Notes: a model not told the origin generated them from the sequence alone. Positions 1 through 10,850 are shown, counted from the stretch's first letter. The stretch: 64,000 nt of DNA from Ascarosepion bandense (GCA_037127315.1 JBBBDQ010001686.1:541001-605000); one strand, 5' to 3'. Made by a program: numbers and translations.

Positions 1-572
1 ATATGTTTGCTTAAACGTGACGTTTAAATATTGTTGAATCGTGTTTGTGCTAACATATAATTCTTTATTCGTGGGGAAGGGTGTAAATATTTTTGAAAAG
101 TAATTGAAACTCACCTGAAGTGCGTTGATTGTGTAATGCTCCTCATGCCAATGACATTTCCACCGAGCTTCTCTCCGGCATGTGACTTTATTGAATTTCG
201 TTTAATGTGTTCCTCTCGAATTTATATTTAAATTTGGATCATCATGAGAGAATGTGCACTCTTTCAGAGCCTTCTTCTCAACGGTTTCACTAGAACACCG
301 GACCGCCTCACTAATGTGAGGTCCCATTATAACAAAATACAAGTATGTTATAGATACACAAGCTCAAATGTCAACGGCGAAATTAGATTTACGAAAAATT
401 TCGAAAAACGGCAAGTCTTGCGTTCTGAGAATGCAACGTGAACCTCACTGCGCATTCAAAATCAGTCATGATATTTCTTAATTCCCAGCTCTTTACGTAA
501 TGTCTGGCTAATGATGTTGTCTATTTGTAACATACAACGTGTTACTTGCGATACCCTGTATCAAGTTGGTGA
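1..572. other. AT-rich sequence, no gene recognised
   Basis: I recognise no gene or repeat family here. The longest open frame (244-441, 65 codons) has no domain-like features. Nothing supports coding. Confidence 0.5.
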
Positions 573-800
573 ATGATGTCGCATTTAAATTTTTGAAGAT
601 TGTCAGTGTCAGAGAAACAAGAAACTGGAAGAGGTGAGAAGTGATAGAAAATACGGTATTAGAAGAAAGCTTACGGATAAATCTAGCTATTTCAACAGTA
701 CAACGATGAGACCTAACTGCCAATCTAGTAGAATGCATGAATTCACGCGGACGTGATATCAAGGAGGTGAGCTTATAAAGAAAAATTGCTAGGAAAATAG
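573..800 (-). mobile_element. CR1/Jockey-like LINE fragment (C-terminal RT region)
   Basis: The minus strand encodes a stretch with the pattern STRLAVRSHRCTVEIARF and then KLSSNTVFSITSHLF. This corresponds to the segment between the LVPPRFEFA-type motif and the SRTSRLWNSLP-type motif near the end of the CR1/Jockey-like ORF2 seen elsewhere in this window. A nearly identical piece lies at 4012-4225 on the same strand. Neither copy includes the RT catalytic core or the 3' tail, so both are internal fragments. Family assignment rests on resemblance to better preserved copies at 18452-19132 and 32347-33003. Confidence 0.6.
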
Positions 801-1350
801 TATCGCACTTGCGATACCCTGTCTTCATCAGCCGCCTACCAGGGGTGGCTATGGCGAAACCGCCACCCCTGGCGCCACCAGCAGCGTTTGCCAACAGGGA
901 GAGTATGAAGATAAACTTTTTGATTGTCCCTCTTGTATATTCTCATAAAGAAGTCAATAAAACGATCGTTCCTCTAGCATACACCACGCTTCCAAGCCGG
1001 ATGCTGGTGAAAATTTGATTCTTGGCAGTTTGGGTTGCGTCTCATCCTTTGATTCAACGGCTTAGATATCCTCAGCACTTGTGGTATGCATCCTGGCATT
1101 GGTAAATATCTATAGAGATATATTTAATACTTCGTTAATATATTCAGAAAAGAATTTGAATTATATGCTGAGGTTAACGCCAACATCAAGGAATATCACA
1201 CTGATTTGAGAAACAATGGTTGAATCCAAATGGGTTTAACTAATGGTCACCCTGGGGCATTTCTAAGCTTCTCAACCTGTGATGGTAAAAAAAGCTCGCA
1301 TTGTACTGGTGTTTTTCCCCACTACATACCTGTGGATGTGCGTTGTGGAT

Positions 1351-1655
1351 GTGCGTTGTGGTGCATTGGTTATCGGCTCGGAACGAGAAATCGGGGAGCC
1401 GAGTTCGAATTCCAGCCGAATTCATTGCATTCACTTACGCGCAAATACTCTTGGGAAAGGTATTAATCCGTCTATTCCTTCCAGTTATGGGTTAAATAGC
1501 AGGACAGATTGGGTTCTATAGCCTTTGTCGGCAACCAGTCTACCGCAGAAAGCAATGGCAACCTACTGCGGGATAATCTTCTGCCCAGTCAGTCATGTCT
1601 CTTTCAAGACATGATCGCCCAAGCGTGTTTCACGTATGGCACTTAACTGACTGAC
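1351..1655 (+). mobile_element. tRNA-derived SINE, family A, near full length
   Basis: The 5' end reads as a pol III promoter: an A-box-like stretch around 1361-1376 and a B box GAGTTCGAATTCC at 1401-1413. The body is shared by about a dozen copies in the window. It contains the segment CAACCAGTCTACCGCAGAAA and a self-complementary hairpin at 1592-1613 (TCATGTCTC / GAGACATGA in better copies). The end is ACTTAACTGACTGAC. The 13 bases just before the head partly duplicate its start. tRNA-derived SINEs are known from octopus (the OR and OK families); I cannot say from memory which named family this is. Confidence 0.85.
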
Positions 1656-1851
1656 ATACCTCTGCGAGACTTAATTTTACCGTAAGCTTCATATAAAAAT
1701 GAAAGAGAAATCGACTAGATATCCCCACGATATGCGAGTAGCACTCAGCCCCAAGTCACCAAGATTTGATGTCAGCGTAAACAGGAAAAATGGCAACAAA
1801 GTCACGGAGTTTGTTGCTCAGGCATAGCCATTCACAACACACCATGAAGAG

Positions 1852-1966
1852 TACAAGCACATATTACCGTAATTTTATTTCATTTCTTCTAACATGAAAG
1901 TAATCTGAGTTTTTCTCATCAATTGTTTTGTTGTCAGTTATATGAATAAAGATTAAAGAAGCACAA
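1852..1966. repeat. Direct repeat, copy 1 (mate 3240-3356)
   Basis: Sequence from about GTTACTGTAATTTTATTT to GATTAAAGAAGCA recurs at 3240-3356 with roughly 85% identity by eye. An RTE-like LINE fragment and a 31-bp minisatellite lie between the two copies. The pair may be two ends of an older element or a tandem duplication later interrupted. Confidence 0.6.
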
Positions 1967-2141
1967 TTTCTTTGTGTTTTGGACCAGCAAGAAATTTATT
2001 AAGTAAAATCTATTGTAGTGTTGACGATGACACCAACATCATGGAAGATCTCATTGATTTGAGAAACAGTAGTGAAATTCAAATGGATTTAACCAATGCC
2101 TGCCCCTCAAAATTTCTGGGTTTCTCAGATGGAAATGTATA

Positions 2142-2790
2142 TTCTTCTTCTTCTATGTGCCCTGTCCCTTCAGGACGTAGGCGATCATGGATCTCCACGT
2201 CTCCATATCCGTTGTGGCTCTTAGTATGTTTGCTCCTGTTGCTCCTGGCAACCCGCGTTCCGTCATCCACCTGATCAGTCCCTGCAAATATGTTATCCGC
2301 TGCCTTCCTCTGTCTCTCCTTCCTTCTATCTGTCCAGTCAGTATCAGGTTCTCCAGGCTCTCCTTCCTCATTGCATGTCCCAGGAACTTCAGTTATCTCT
2401 TCCTGATGCTCAGCATCAATTTCCTTTTTGTTGCCATTCTTTCTAACACTTCGTCGTTGCTTGTATGCTCAGTCCACGATATCCGTAGCATCCTTCTGTA
2501 GAACCACATTTCGGCCGCTTCCAGTTTTGTCCTCATTTTCGATGATATTGTCCAGCATTCACAGCCGTATTGAAGAACTGACATCACGTAGCAGTCTAGA
2601 ACTCTTTTCTTCGTTTCTATTGAGATTTTCCTGTGTGTTAGTATTTTGCTCATCTTCTGGAACGCATCCTTTGCCATGCCAATTCGCCTTTGGATCTCCG
2701 TGTCGCACTTTCCATCCCCTGTTAGAACACTTCCTAGGTACTTAAATTCTTGTACTTGTTTGATTCTGTTATCCCCCACCTGTATATTAT
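2142..2790 (-). pseudogene. RTE-like LINE, 5'-truncated, one nonsense codon
   Basis: Read on the minus strand this encodes the C-terminal part of a non-LTR reverse transcriptase. The order is RIKQVQEFKYLGSVLTGDGK, then RRIGMAKDAFQKM, CYVMSVLQYGCECWT, RRMLRISWTEHTSNDEVL, and finally HAMRKESLENLILTGQIEGR. The frame is interrupted only once: the CAA codon for Gln in the RKRQLKF motif of the sister copy at 43058-44035 is TAA here, near 2390. Everything downstream continues in the same frame to the stop near 2153. The 3' end carries the (GAA)n tail, seen on the plus strand as TTCTTCTTCTT at 2142-2152. The RT catalytic motif lies upstream of the truncation and is absent. Confidence 0.85.
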
Positions 2791-2860
2791 GCTGGCTAAA
2801 AATGCTCTTGTTGTGCCTTTTAACACTACATACCTGTGCGAGAATGGATTTTCCTCTCTT

Positions 2861-3243
2861 TAAAAATGTTTAATGGTAAAAATCTTTCCCTCAAAAATGT
2901 TTAATGGTAAAAATCTTTCCCTCAAAAATGTTTAATGGTAAAAATCTTTCCCTCAAAAATGTTTAATGGTAAAAATCTTTCCTTCAAAAATGTTTAATGG
3001 TAAAAATATTTCCTTCAAAAATGTTTAATGGTAAAAATCTTTCCTTCAAAAATGTTTAATGGTAAAAATCTTTCCTTCAAAAATGTTTAATGGTAAAAAT
3101 CTTTCCTTCAAAAATGCTTAATGGTAAAAATCTTTCCTTCAAAAATGTTTAATGGTAAAAATCTTTCCTTCAAAAATGTTTAATGGTAAAAATCTTTCCT
3201 TCAAAAATGTTTAATGGTAAAAATATTTCCTTCAAAAATGTAT
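2861..3243. repeat. 31-bp minisatellite, about 12 units
   Basis: The unit is approximately CAAAAATGTTTAATGGTAAA followed by AATCTTTCCTT. Spacing between successive CAAAAATG words is 31 bp. Left units end in CCCTC and later units in CCTTC, which suggests two successive expansions. Confidence 0.9.
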
Positions 3244-3356
3244 ACAAGTACGTGTTACTGTAATTTTATTTTATTTTTTCTTAACATGAAAGTAATCTGG
3301 GCTTTTATCCTGCATTGTTTTGTTATCAGTGATGTGAATAAAAGATTAAAGAAGCA
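3240..3356. repeat. Direct repeat, copy 2 (mate 1852-1966)
   Basis: Second copy of the repeat described at 1852-1966. It directly follows the last minisatellite unit. Confidence 0.6.
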
Positions 3357-4011
3357 ATATGGTTTTGTTATTTACATATAAGGCCAATATTGTTTTTCAT
3401 CTATTCTGAAAGTGGGTAGGAGAACTGGTTGGGGAGGTTTGAAAGAGGTGCAAACAAGAAAGATGTTTAAGAATCACTGCGCTAGCCCAATGCGAGTTCG
3501 GATCAGGGCATCGTATTTTCTGAATAACTCAAAAAGAAAAAGAAAACAGTAAAATGTAATTCAGCGTGTGTGCGTGAAATGTTTCAGTTTCCTGGAGAAA
3601 TATATCGCAAAGTTGGAAAACAAGGGCCTTGTCAGTACTGCTACTGCATCACGCTTGGGGTGCGGCCGGGAAAAAATGTAGAAACAGGAAGGGTCGAACA
3701 TTTATACCTTTCTAACAGAGCCACCTAAAGGTGTCTTGGCAAATCAAGTGGGGTAATCCAACAACATTTTTGTCTATTCAACTTGCTGAGGACCATAATA
3801 ACTGTTATATTTATAAACTAGCAGATGAAAACATTCTAATTTAAGGAAAAGGATTTAAGAAAATATATCATTCACAACGGTCAACAAAACTAGCTATTAT
3901 ACCATTTTACCCCAGGCAAGGCGTTTTAGACACGAGTGGTTACAGAAGAAGAGGCGAATGAGACGTTAGTGCGAAAAAATAACAATAAAAGAAAAATTTG
4001 AGAAAGACAAA
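3357..4011. other. No recognisable gene
   Basis: Non-coding by inspection. A word AAGAATCACTG near 3470 is reminiscent of hAT ends, but no partner end was found. No long open frame. Confidence 0.4.
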
Positions 4012-4225
4012 AGTTGGTGAATTTAAATTTTTGAAGATTGTAAGTGTCAGAGAAACAAGAAACGGGAAGAGGTGAGAAGTGATAGAAAATACGATATTAG
4101 AAGAAAGCTTACGGTTAAATCTAGCTATTTCAACAGTACAACGATGAGACCTAACTGCCAATCTAGTAGAATGCATGTATTCACGCGGTCGTGATATCAA
4201 GGAGGTGAGCTTATAAAGAACAATT
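4012..4225 (-). mobile_element. CR1/Jockey-like LINE fragment, near-identical to 573-800
   Basis: The minus strand repeats the same internal CR1-like coding segment as 573-800 (STRLAVRSHRCTVEIARF, KLSSNIVFSITSHLF) and differs at only a few positions. The shared stretch runs to about TGAGCTTATAAAGAA. Two short internal fragments with the same boundaries are more easily explained by duplication of a fragment than by two independent LINE insertions. Confidence 0.6.
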
Positions 4226-4574
4226 GGTAGAAAATAGTAATAAAAAAGACACATCAATGCAGTAGAAAAATGACTGAAGTCGAGATGCCAGGACAGGGCC
4301 GATAACATGAGGAACTTTTTTTTTTTAATCTGGATCTTTTTTTTTTTTTTCACTTACGTTTAAGGAACCCCTCCCTGGATGACTTCTGTTTAATGTCCGT
4401 AATTTCAGGGGATTTATCGTACTCTTTAAGCTTGGCAATGCGTATTGGCGAAGACTATTGAACCCATAGCTGAAAGAAGAAAAGAAGAATTAATACATTC
4501 ACCAGGGGTATTTTGGCGGAAGTGAATGGAACGAATTCAACTAGAAATCGAAACCAATATCCATTGCACCACAT

Positions 4575-6125
4575 GTGCGTAGTGGTCAGTGGATATCGAC
4601 TCGGAACGCCAAATCGGACAGCCGAGTTCGAATTCCAGTTGAATTCCTTGCATTCACTTACGCACTAATAACCTTGGGAAAGGTATTAATCCGTCTCTTC
4701 CCTCCAGTTAGAGGTTAAAAAATAGGGTAGATTGGGTTCTATAGCATTGGCTGGAAATCAGTCTACCGCAGAAAGTAATGGCAACCTACTGCGGGATTAT
4801 TTTCTGCCCAGTCAGTCATGTCTCTAAAGAGACATGATCGCCCAAATCGTGTATCACGTATGGCACTTAACTGACAGACTGAATATAATAGCTGGAAACA
4901 TGATTAAGTCTTCTACTGGGCATAAAGTCGGGGATCGATTTCCTATTGTTTTGAAGTAATAAACTGATCCCCCACTAATTACTACATAATAATAATATAG
5001 TACATCACTTCGCCCATCTAGTTATGAGTCAAATAGCAGTACAGATTATGTTCTATAGCCTTAGTCGTCAACCAACCTACTGCAGAAAGCAATGGCAACC
5101 TACTGCGGGATTATTTTCTGCCCAGTCAGTCATGTCTCTAAAGAGACATGATCGCCCAAATCGTGTATCACGTATGGCACTTAACTGACTGACTGAATAT
5201 AATAGCTGGAGACAAAGCTTGTAGTGTACATAAAATGAGGGATCGGTTCTCAATTGTTATAACGTGATAGACTGACCCCCACTAATTACTACTTATTCAT
5301 ATAATAATATAATATAATTTCTTTCTTTTTACTCCATCTTTGTGTTGAATGGCAGGATTGATTGGATTCTGTATCCTTGGTTGGCAACCAGTCTACCGCA
5401 GAAAGCAATGGCAACCTACTGCGGGATAATCTTCTACTCAGTCAGTCATGTCTCTTTCGAGACATGATCGCCCAAGCGTGTATCACGTATGGCACTTAAC
5501 TGACTGACTGAATATAATAGTTGGAATCATGATTACAGCTTTTGCTAGTCAAAAAGTGGGAGTTCGGTTTTTTATTGTTATTAAGTAATAAACTGATCCC
5601 CCTAATTACTACGTAATAATATAATTCATCTCGTCTCCCTTTAGCTATGAGTCAAATAACAGGAGAGATTGGGTTATATAGCCTTGGCTGGTAACCAGTA
5701 TACCGCAGAAAGCAATGGCAACCTACTGCGAGATAATCTTCTGCCCAGTCAGTCATGTCTCGAAAGAGACATGATCGGGCAAAGCGTGTATCAGATATGG
5801 CACTGAACTGAATAACTGAATATAATAGTTGGAATCACGATGAAGACTTCTACTGGTCATAAAGTGGGGGATTGGTTTTCTATTGTTATGAAGTAATAAA
5901 ATGATCCCCCACTAATTATTACGTATAATATAATATATCTCTTCTCTTTCTAGCTATGAGTCAAACAAGAGGACAGATTAGTTTCTGCATCCTTGGCTGG
6001 CAACTAGTCTACCGCAGAAAGTAATGGCAACGTACTGCGGGATAATCTTCTGCCCAGTCAATCAAGTCTCTTTAGAGACATGATCGCCCAAGAGTGTATC
6101 ACGTATGGCACTTAACTGACTGACT
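4575..6125 (+). mobile_element. SINE family A with four tandem 3' modules
   Basis: A full SINE A copy (head at 4575, B box GAGTTCGAATTCC near 4625, end near 4880) is followed by four tandem modules starting at 4881, 5195, 5510 and 5818, with periods of 314, 315, 308 and about 308 bp. Each module is a linker of about 140 bp followed by the SINE tail without the tRNA head. The linker contains an inverted repeat of type AGTGGGGGATC / GATCCCCCACT. The tail contains the 9-bp hairpin TCATGTCTC / GAGACATGA and ends ACTTAACTGACTGA. Modules differ from one another by roughly 10-15%, so the array is not recent. Confidence 0.85.
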
Positions 6126-6572
6126 GACTTTAATATGACTTTGAAGTTTTTTGAGAACCTCGATTTTATATACATGGACATTTAAACTTATATGAGGATA
6201 AACTGAAATGGTTTTAGCCAATCATCTTTCGAGAATCTCCTTTTTTTTCTGTAGTTGCTTCTTGATTTGCATGATAGCTTTTTGCTAGTCGCTATACATT
6301 TCTCGAAACTATTACATTTTGTATTCTATTAAGAGTTTGTCGTTATCACACGGATTAATTTCTCCGCCTTGATTATTATTTCCCTTTGAAAGGGGGGCTT
6401 TCTTCTCCCATGAGATGCATTCCTCGTCTATTGTATTTTCCGCTAAATTGCGCCTTGCTCCTAATCTTTCTAGGATTTTTACTCAACCCACATCGTCATT
6501 TTCACCTCGTCAATTCCACTCTTTTGATTGGCATTTGTTTTTGTTTTTTTTATTAGCTTATCATCTCTATCA

Positions 6573-6790
6573 GTTACATTCTTTCTTTCTTTCTTTCTTT
6601 CTTCCGTTCTTTTTACTTTCTTTCTGTCTTTTGTTTTCTGTCTTTCGTTCTTTCTTTCTTCCGTTCTTTCTTTCTTCTTTTGTTTTCTGTCTTTCGTTTT
6701 TTGTTTCTTTCTTCCGTTCTTTTTTCTTTCTTTCTTTCTTTCTTTCTTTTGTTCTTTTGTTTTCTGTCTTTCGTGCTTTCTTTCTTTCCT

Positions 6791-6850
<60 letters not shown>

Positions 6851-7000
6851 TCGTTCTTTTGTTTTCTGTCTTTCGTTCTTTTCTTTCTTTCGTTCTTTTA
6901 ATTTTTCTTTCTTTCTTTCTTTCTTTCTTTCTTTCGTTTCTTTGTTTCTTTCTTTCGTTCTGTCTTTGATTCTTTCTTTCTTTCTTTTTATAGTTTATTA
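6573..7000. repeat. (TTTC)n microsatellite
   Basis: Long imperfect TTTC array with GTTC and TTTTG interruptions. Open frames across it (Phe/Leu/Ser only) are artefacts of the repeat. Confidence 0.95.
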
Positions 7001-7149
7001 GTGTGTTACTTTTTTGTGTTTCTGTTTCTATATTTTTGTCACTTTAACGTTTCCTTCTTTTTTTCTTTCTGTTTTTATTTTGATTGATTGCAAACTTGTT
7101 TAGTTTTTTCTTTTTGTTTGAGTATTCATTTTTTTCCTTGTATCATAAT

Positions 7150-7440
7150 TTTCTTTTTCTTTCCCTAAACTATTCTTTCTTTCGTTCGTTCGTTCGTTTT
7201 CTTTCTTTCATTCTTTCTTTCTTTCGTTTTTTCTTCCTTTCATTCTTACTTTCCTTCTTTCATTTTTTTCTTTCTTTTTTTCTTTCTTTCTTTCGTTTTT
7301 TCATCCTTTCATTCTTTCTTTCTTTCGTTCGTTTTTTCTTTCTTTCACTCTTCCTTTTTTCTTTCGTTTTTTCTTCCTTTCATTCTTTATTTCTTTCGTT
7401 CATTCATTCATTCTTTCTTTCTTTCTTTATGTTTTCCTTT
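7150..7440. repeat. Imperfect (TTTC)n microsatellite, second block
   Basis: Continuation of pyrimidine-rich TTTC/GTTC/ATTC sequence after a 150-bp AT-rich gap. Low complexity and non-coding. Confidence 0.9.
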
Positions 7441-7449
7441 TGATTGATT

Positions 7450-7523
7450 GCAAACTTTGACTGATAACGAGATAGAAATCTCGAAACATAGAAATTTCCG
7501 TTTCGCAATGTATTTTCAATTCA

Positions 7524-7528
<5 letters not shown>
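7450..7528. repeat. Palindromic-element half site
   Basis: Contains CTGATAAC, an inverted pair GAGAT / ATCTC, then GAAACATAGAAATTTCCG and GCAATGTA. This is half of the palindrome found three times at 15205-15690. The left arm is missing and the element abuts an (AT)n run. Confidence 0.55.

Positions 7529-7574
<46 letters not shown>
7529..7574. repeat. (AT)n microsatellite
   Basis: Uninterrupted AT dinucleotide run directly abutting SINE family B. Confidence 0.95.
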
Positions 7575-7576
<2 letters not shown>

Positions 7577-7948
7577 ATCCGCAGAATTATATTATTACGT
7601 AGTAATTAGGGGGTTCAGTTTATTACTTCATAACAATAAAAAACCGAACTCCCACTTTTTGACTAGCAGACAGATCTGTTTCGCTCTATCACAGCTCATC
7701 TGTACGGTTAAACATCCGATTGATTTTAACCCAGGATTGAAACCCGACCGAATTGGCGTCAGTCGGCGATTCTACTTCGGAGCTATGGGCGCTCGGTACA
7801 AGGAGACAGACTTTTAGCGCATGATGTATCATACGCCAATAGCTAGAGAGTTCTAATTCATCAATGAATGAGCGAGGCGTAAATGCTAGAGTAGCTACTG
7901 TTTTTTCAAAATCTACCATTCTTCCAGAGTGCTCAGTCAGGGTGTGAT
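7575..7948 (-). mobile_element. SINE family B interrupted by a hairpin module
   Basis: On the minus strand the head contains a tRNA-like A box (TAGCTCCGAAGTAGAATCGC) and B box (GGGTTTCAATCC). About 110 bp of non-tRNA sequence precedes the head, and the copy ends GTCTGCGGATGAC. Other copies are at 12212-12424, 29837-30114 and 57200-57488. This copy is split: between GTCATCCGCAG (7575-7585) and ACAGATCTG (from about 7672) lies an 86-bp segment that is nearly the reverse complement of the linker hairpin in the third module of the SINE A array (5540-5620). Confidence 0.75.
7586..7671 (-). mobile_element. Hairpin linker module of SINE A, inserted in SINE B
   Basis: Its reverse complement closely matches 5540-5620, including the variant CTAGTCAAAAAGTGGGAGTT rather than the more common CATAAAGTGGGGGATC. 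It carries the same inverted repeat. A short CAG repeats at both junctions, too short to call a target duplication firmly. Confidence 0.65.
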
Positions 7949-8012
7949 ATATATATATAAATAGATAAATATTAACAAAACTTGATTATAAACAACTGAC
8001 AATTTGAAATGG

Positions 8013-8317
8013 TTTGTTTGAACATTATTTTTGATCGATACTTCTATTTAAGTACATATTCTGTTTTTAATCAAACAGTATTATATATTTATTTCTACCG
8101 GCCTCATTATTTACGATAATGTTTTTTAAGGAAGCCACTATGGCGCGTCTTAGACCTCTCGACCACGAATGACGATCAGTTTTGAATTCTGCCGAATGAC
8201 ACACATTTTCGTAACAAAATTTTATCGTAAATAATCAGGCCGGTAGAAGTAAATATATAATACTGTTTGATTATCTACTTAAATACGAGAATCGATCAAC
8301 AATAATGTTCAAACAAA
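8013..8317. mobile_element. Inverted-repeat element with tRNA-like centre (family T)
   Basis: About 100-bp terminal inverted repeats begin TTTGTTTGAACATTATT on the left, with the complement on the right. They share CGTATTTAAGTAGATA-like and CTACCGGCCTGATTATTTAC-like words. The centre (8140-8210) contains GTCTTAGACCTCTCGACCAC, which reads as a tRNA D-arm on the minus strand, followed by GTTTTGAATTCTGCC, a decayed T-arm. A relative with a well-formed tRNA-like centre is at 11671-12091. Transposition mechanism unknown. Confidence 0.7.
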
Positions 8318-8587
8318 TTATTTAATATATTTATATATATATATATTTATATATATATATTTATATATATATAAATATTTATATATGTTGAATCAAAAAT
8401 GTATGAGCAAAAGGTAAAATACAATTAATATTAAAACTGATTAAGGAGGAGGTTTCATTTAAATATCTTTTTCTTTCTCAATTCCAGCCCCTTTTTTTAA
8501 CTTCCTCTATGTGGATGTGTTTTTTGAGTTTCTTACGGTATAGACATGTTGTCCCATATTTGAATTATTAAACTTTTGTTTTCGATT

Positions 8588-8632
8588 GTTGCTGATGAAA
8601 CGAGAATTTTCTTGCTGAAATGGCCATTCAAC
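8588..8632 (+). ncRNA. Hammerhead-ribozyme-like motif
   Basis: In order: stem I strand GTTG (8588-8591), core CTGATGA (8592-8598), an 18-nt stem II region with CGAGAA pairing to TTCTTG but an A:C mismatch near its base, core GAA (8617-8619), stem III ATGGCCAT (8620-8627), cleavage-site T (8628) and stem I return strand CAAC (8629-8632). Every conserved core position of the hammerhead consensus is present. The very short palindromic stem III is typical of hammerheads in Penelope-like elements and retrozymes. Weak points are a 4-bp stem I and the stem II mismatch. Confidence 0.5.
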
Positions 8633-8639
8633 TAATTTA

Positions 8640-10050
8640 ATTGTCGGAATTTTTTGACATACTACATATATATATATATAAATTTTAAATAAAACTAATT
8701 TTTTCCTAATAAAAGACTATTATTTTTTATTTAAAAAATTAATTAAAATAATTGTCAATCATCATCTCTTGTTAATCGCAGATATGATGCCGGCGTTATC
8801 TTGGCGGAGGTATGCGGTCATTGTTTGCTCTTGTTAATTTTCTTTGCTATTTTTATATTTTCGTTCTCTCCTCGTTATAGTTTCTTTCTTTTTTTCTTTC
8901 TTTCGTTTTTTTTTCTTGACTTTTTCCTTTGTATCTTTGCTTGTGTTTTCATATCATTCTTTATTATAATTTTGTTTATTTTTCTTTGCTGTCCTTTCTT
9001 GCTTTCTTTCTTTGTTCCTTCTTTTTTCTTTCTTATTTCTACCATCACTGTTTTTTTTTTCAAATGTTAGTTGTATTTTTTTTCACCATTTACTTTATTT
9101 TTTAAATTATTTTCCTTCTTAGACTTTTGTTGATCTCTAAATTCGTCTTATTACAACTATGATTGATTTTTTCTATCCGAAATTTTATTTATTTTATTTT
9201 TTCTATTTTATATATTCTTTTCTTTTCTTTCTTTCCTTCTCGTTTACGGTCACTATTATGATTTGATTTCTTCCATATCACTTTTCATTCTTTCTTTCAT
9301 TCTTTTTTTTTTTTCGTTTAATTTTCTCTTTCTTTCGTTTGGTCTTAAATCTTTCTTTCTGCTAAATTTTTCCCTGAATTTTTTGTTTTTTTAATTTATT
9401 TGTTTTGTTTTTTTTCTTTTGGTCACCTTCTCCGCCTAATTTTTTTTTTTTTTTTTTTTTTGCTTTTTTTGACGCAACTCATTCGATCCTATTTTGAGAT
9501 CCCCATGTTTCAATCGGTATATTCGCTCCATTACATTCGCCTCCTCCACTCTACGGTTTCCCCACCCTTTTACTGAAAATTAGCGCCAAAAGTTCCGACC
9601 CCAATCCGCCATTGTTGCATGCATAATTCAATCCGTCTGTCCATTTAGAGAAATTGCCTCACTCGCGCGCTGCTTTGCGCACAGAGAAACTACTTCTTGT
9701 TTGTGTTCGTTTGCTCTATACTAATTATTCTGTAGGTATGGTTCTTATTTTTATCATTCAATTACATCTAATATTTGCCTTGTAGAGACTAAATCAGATA
9801 TCACTTTCTTACGTCTTTTTTCTTTATTCTTTCTTTATCCATTTCTCTTTCTTTCCTTCTTTACATTTTCAATTCTCTTCTTTTCACACTTGTTTTCCTT
9901 TGAACCTCTTTCTATTTTATTTATATTCCACCCAAATTTTTCCATTTTTCCTCTTTTAAATAATCCTTTTTCATCAGCCACCTTCTTAAATATCCGATTT
10001 ATTCTTCCTACTACTCCTAGGTTTCTTTATTTCGCCTTATTCTCCTTCTT
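8640..10050. other. AT-rich and pyrimidine-rich non-coding sequence
   Basis: Dominated by T-rich, imperfect TTTC sequence to about 9480, then a short stretch of ordinary composition (9480-9770) with no recognised element, then T/C-rich sequence again. The open frame at 8801-9070 is Phe-rich low complexity. Confidence 0.6.
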
Positions 10051-10850
10051 CTGTGTGCCCTGTCCATTCAAGACGTAGGCGATCATGGCTTTCCACGTCT
10101 CCCTATCGCTGGTGGCTCATAGCACACCCTCTCCTGTTACACCGTGCCACTCTTGTTCCATCATCCACCTGATTAGGTCCTTCAAATATGTTATCCGTTG
10201 CTTTCCCCTGTCTCTTTTTCCATCTATCTGGCCTGTTAGTATCAGGTTCTCCAAGCCCTCTTTCCTCATTGCATGTCCCAGGAACTTCAGCTGTCTCTTC
10301 CTGATGCTCAGTATTAATTTCCTTTTTGCTTCCATCATTTCCAAGACCTCGTCATTGCTTAATACCTTACTCAACTTCTGGAATGCTTCCTTCGCCATGC
10401 CAATTCGCCTTCGGATATCTGTGTCGCACTTTCCGTCTTCTGTTCTAACACTTCCAAAGTATTTACATTTTTGTACCTGCTTGATTCTAGTATCCCCAAC
10501 CTGTATTTGGCATATTGGGCGGCTCTTTTTACTGATGACCATGCATTCAGTTTTAATTCAGTTTATTTACAGTCCTTTTTTGTCACTCTCTTCAGCTACC
10601 TTTTGTAGGAGGTCTCGTAGTTTCCTTTCTGTGTCTGCTATCAGCACTGTATCATCTGCGTACCTTTGGTTGCTTAAATTGTGGCCTCCGATTACAAATC
10701 CATGCATAACTTCTAGTGTCCTCGAAACATTCTCGCTTTACAAGTCGAACAGATCCGGTGAAAAAACACATCCTTGTCTTACGCCCCTTTCTATCTTTGT
10801 ATATCTGCTGAATTCGTTACCTGTCCGTATACAAGCGGTTGGTTGCCAGT
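10051..10850 (-). pseudogene. RTE-like LINE fragment with in-frame internal deletion
   Basis: The minus strand reads from an RT-core portion (near 10740-10840, remnants of GVRQGC-type and YADD-type regions) through IQVGDTRIKQVQKCKYFGSV and RRIGMAKEAFQKLSKVL. It then jumps directly to SNDEVLEMMEAKRKLILSIR and ends near GVTGEGVL (frame 10117-10542). Compared with the copy at 43058-44035, about 55-60 codons between the KIL(THRK) and (HT)SNDEVL motifs are missing without loss of frame. The 3' end (10051 onward) has the usual TGTGTGCCCTGTCC complement. Confidence 0.8.

Noticed and set aside
3465..3482. AAGAATCACTG word reminiscent of a hAT terminus
   Set aside because: No matching opposite end or 8-bp target duplication could be found.
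4881..6125. Resemblance to a CRISPR array because of regular repeats with hairpins
   Set aside because: Period is about 310 bp, the spacers are themselves repeated, and the units are SINE tails in a eukaryotic genome.
6415..7443. Long plus-strand open frames rich in Phe, Leu and Ser
   Set aside because: They are translations of the (TTTC)n arrays in different frames, with no other protein features.
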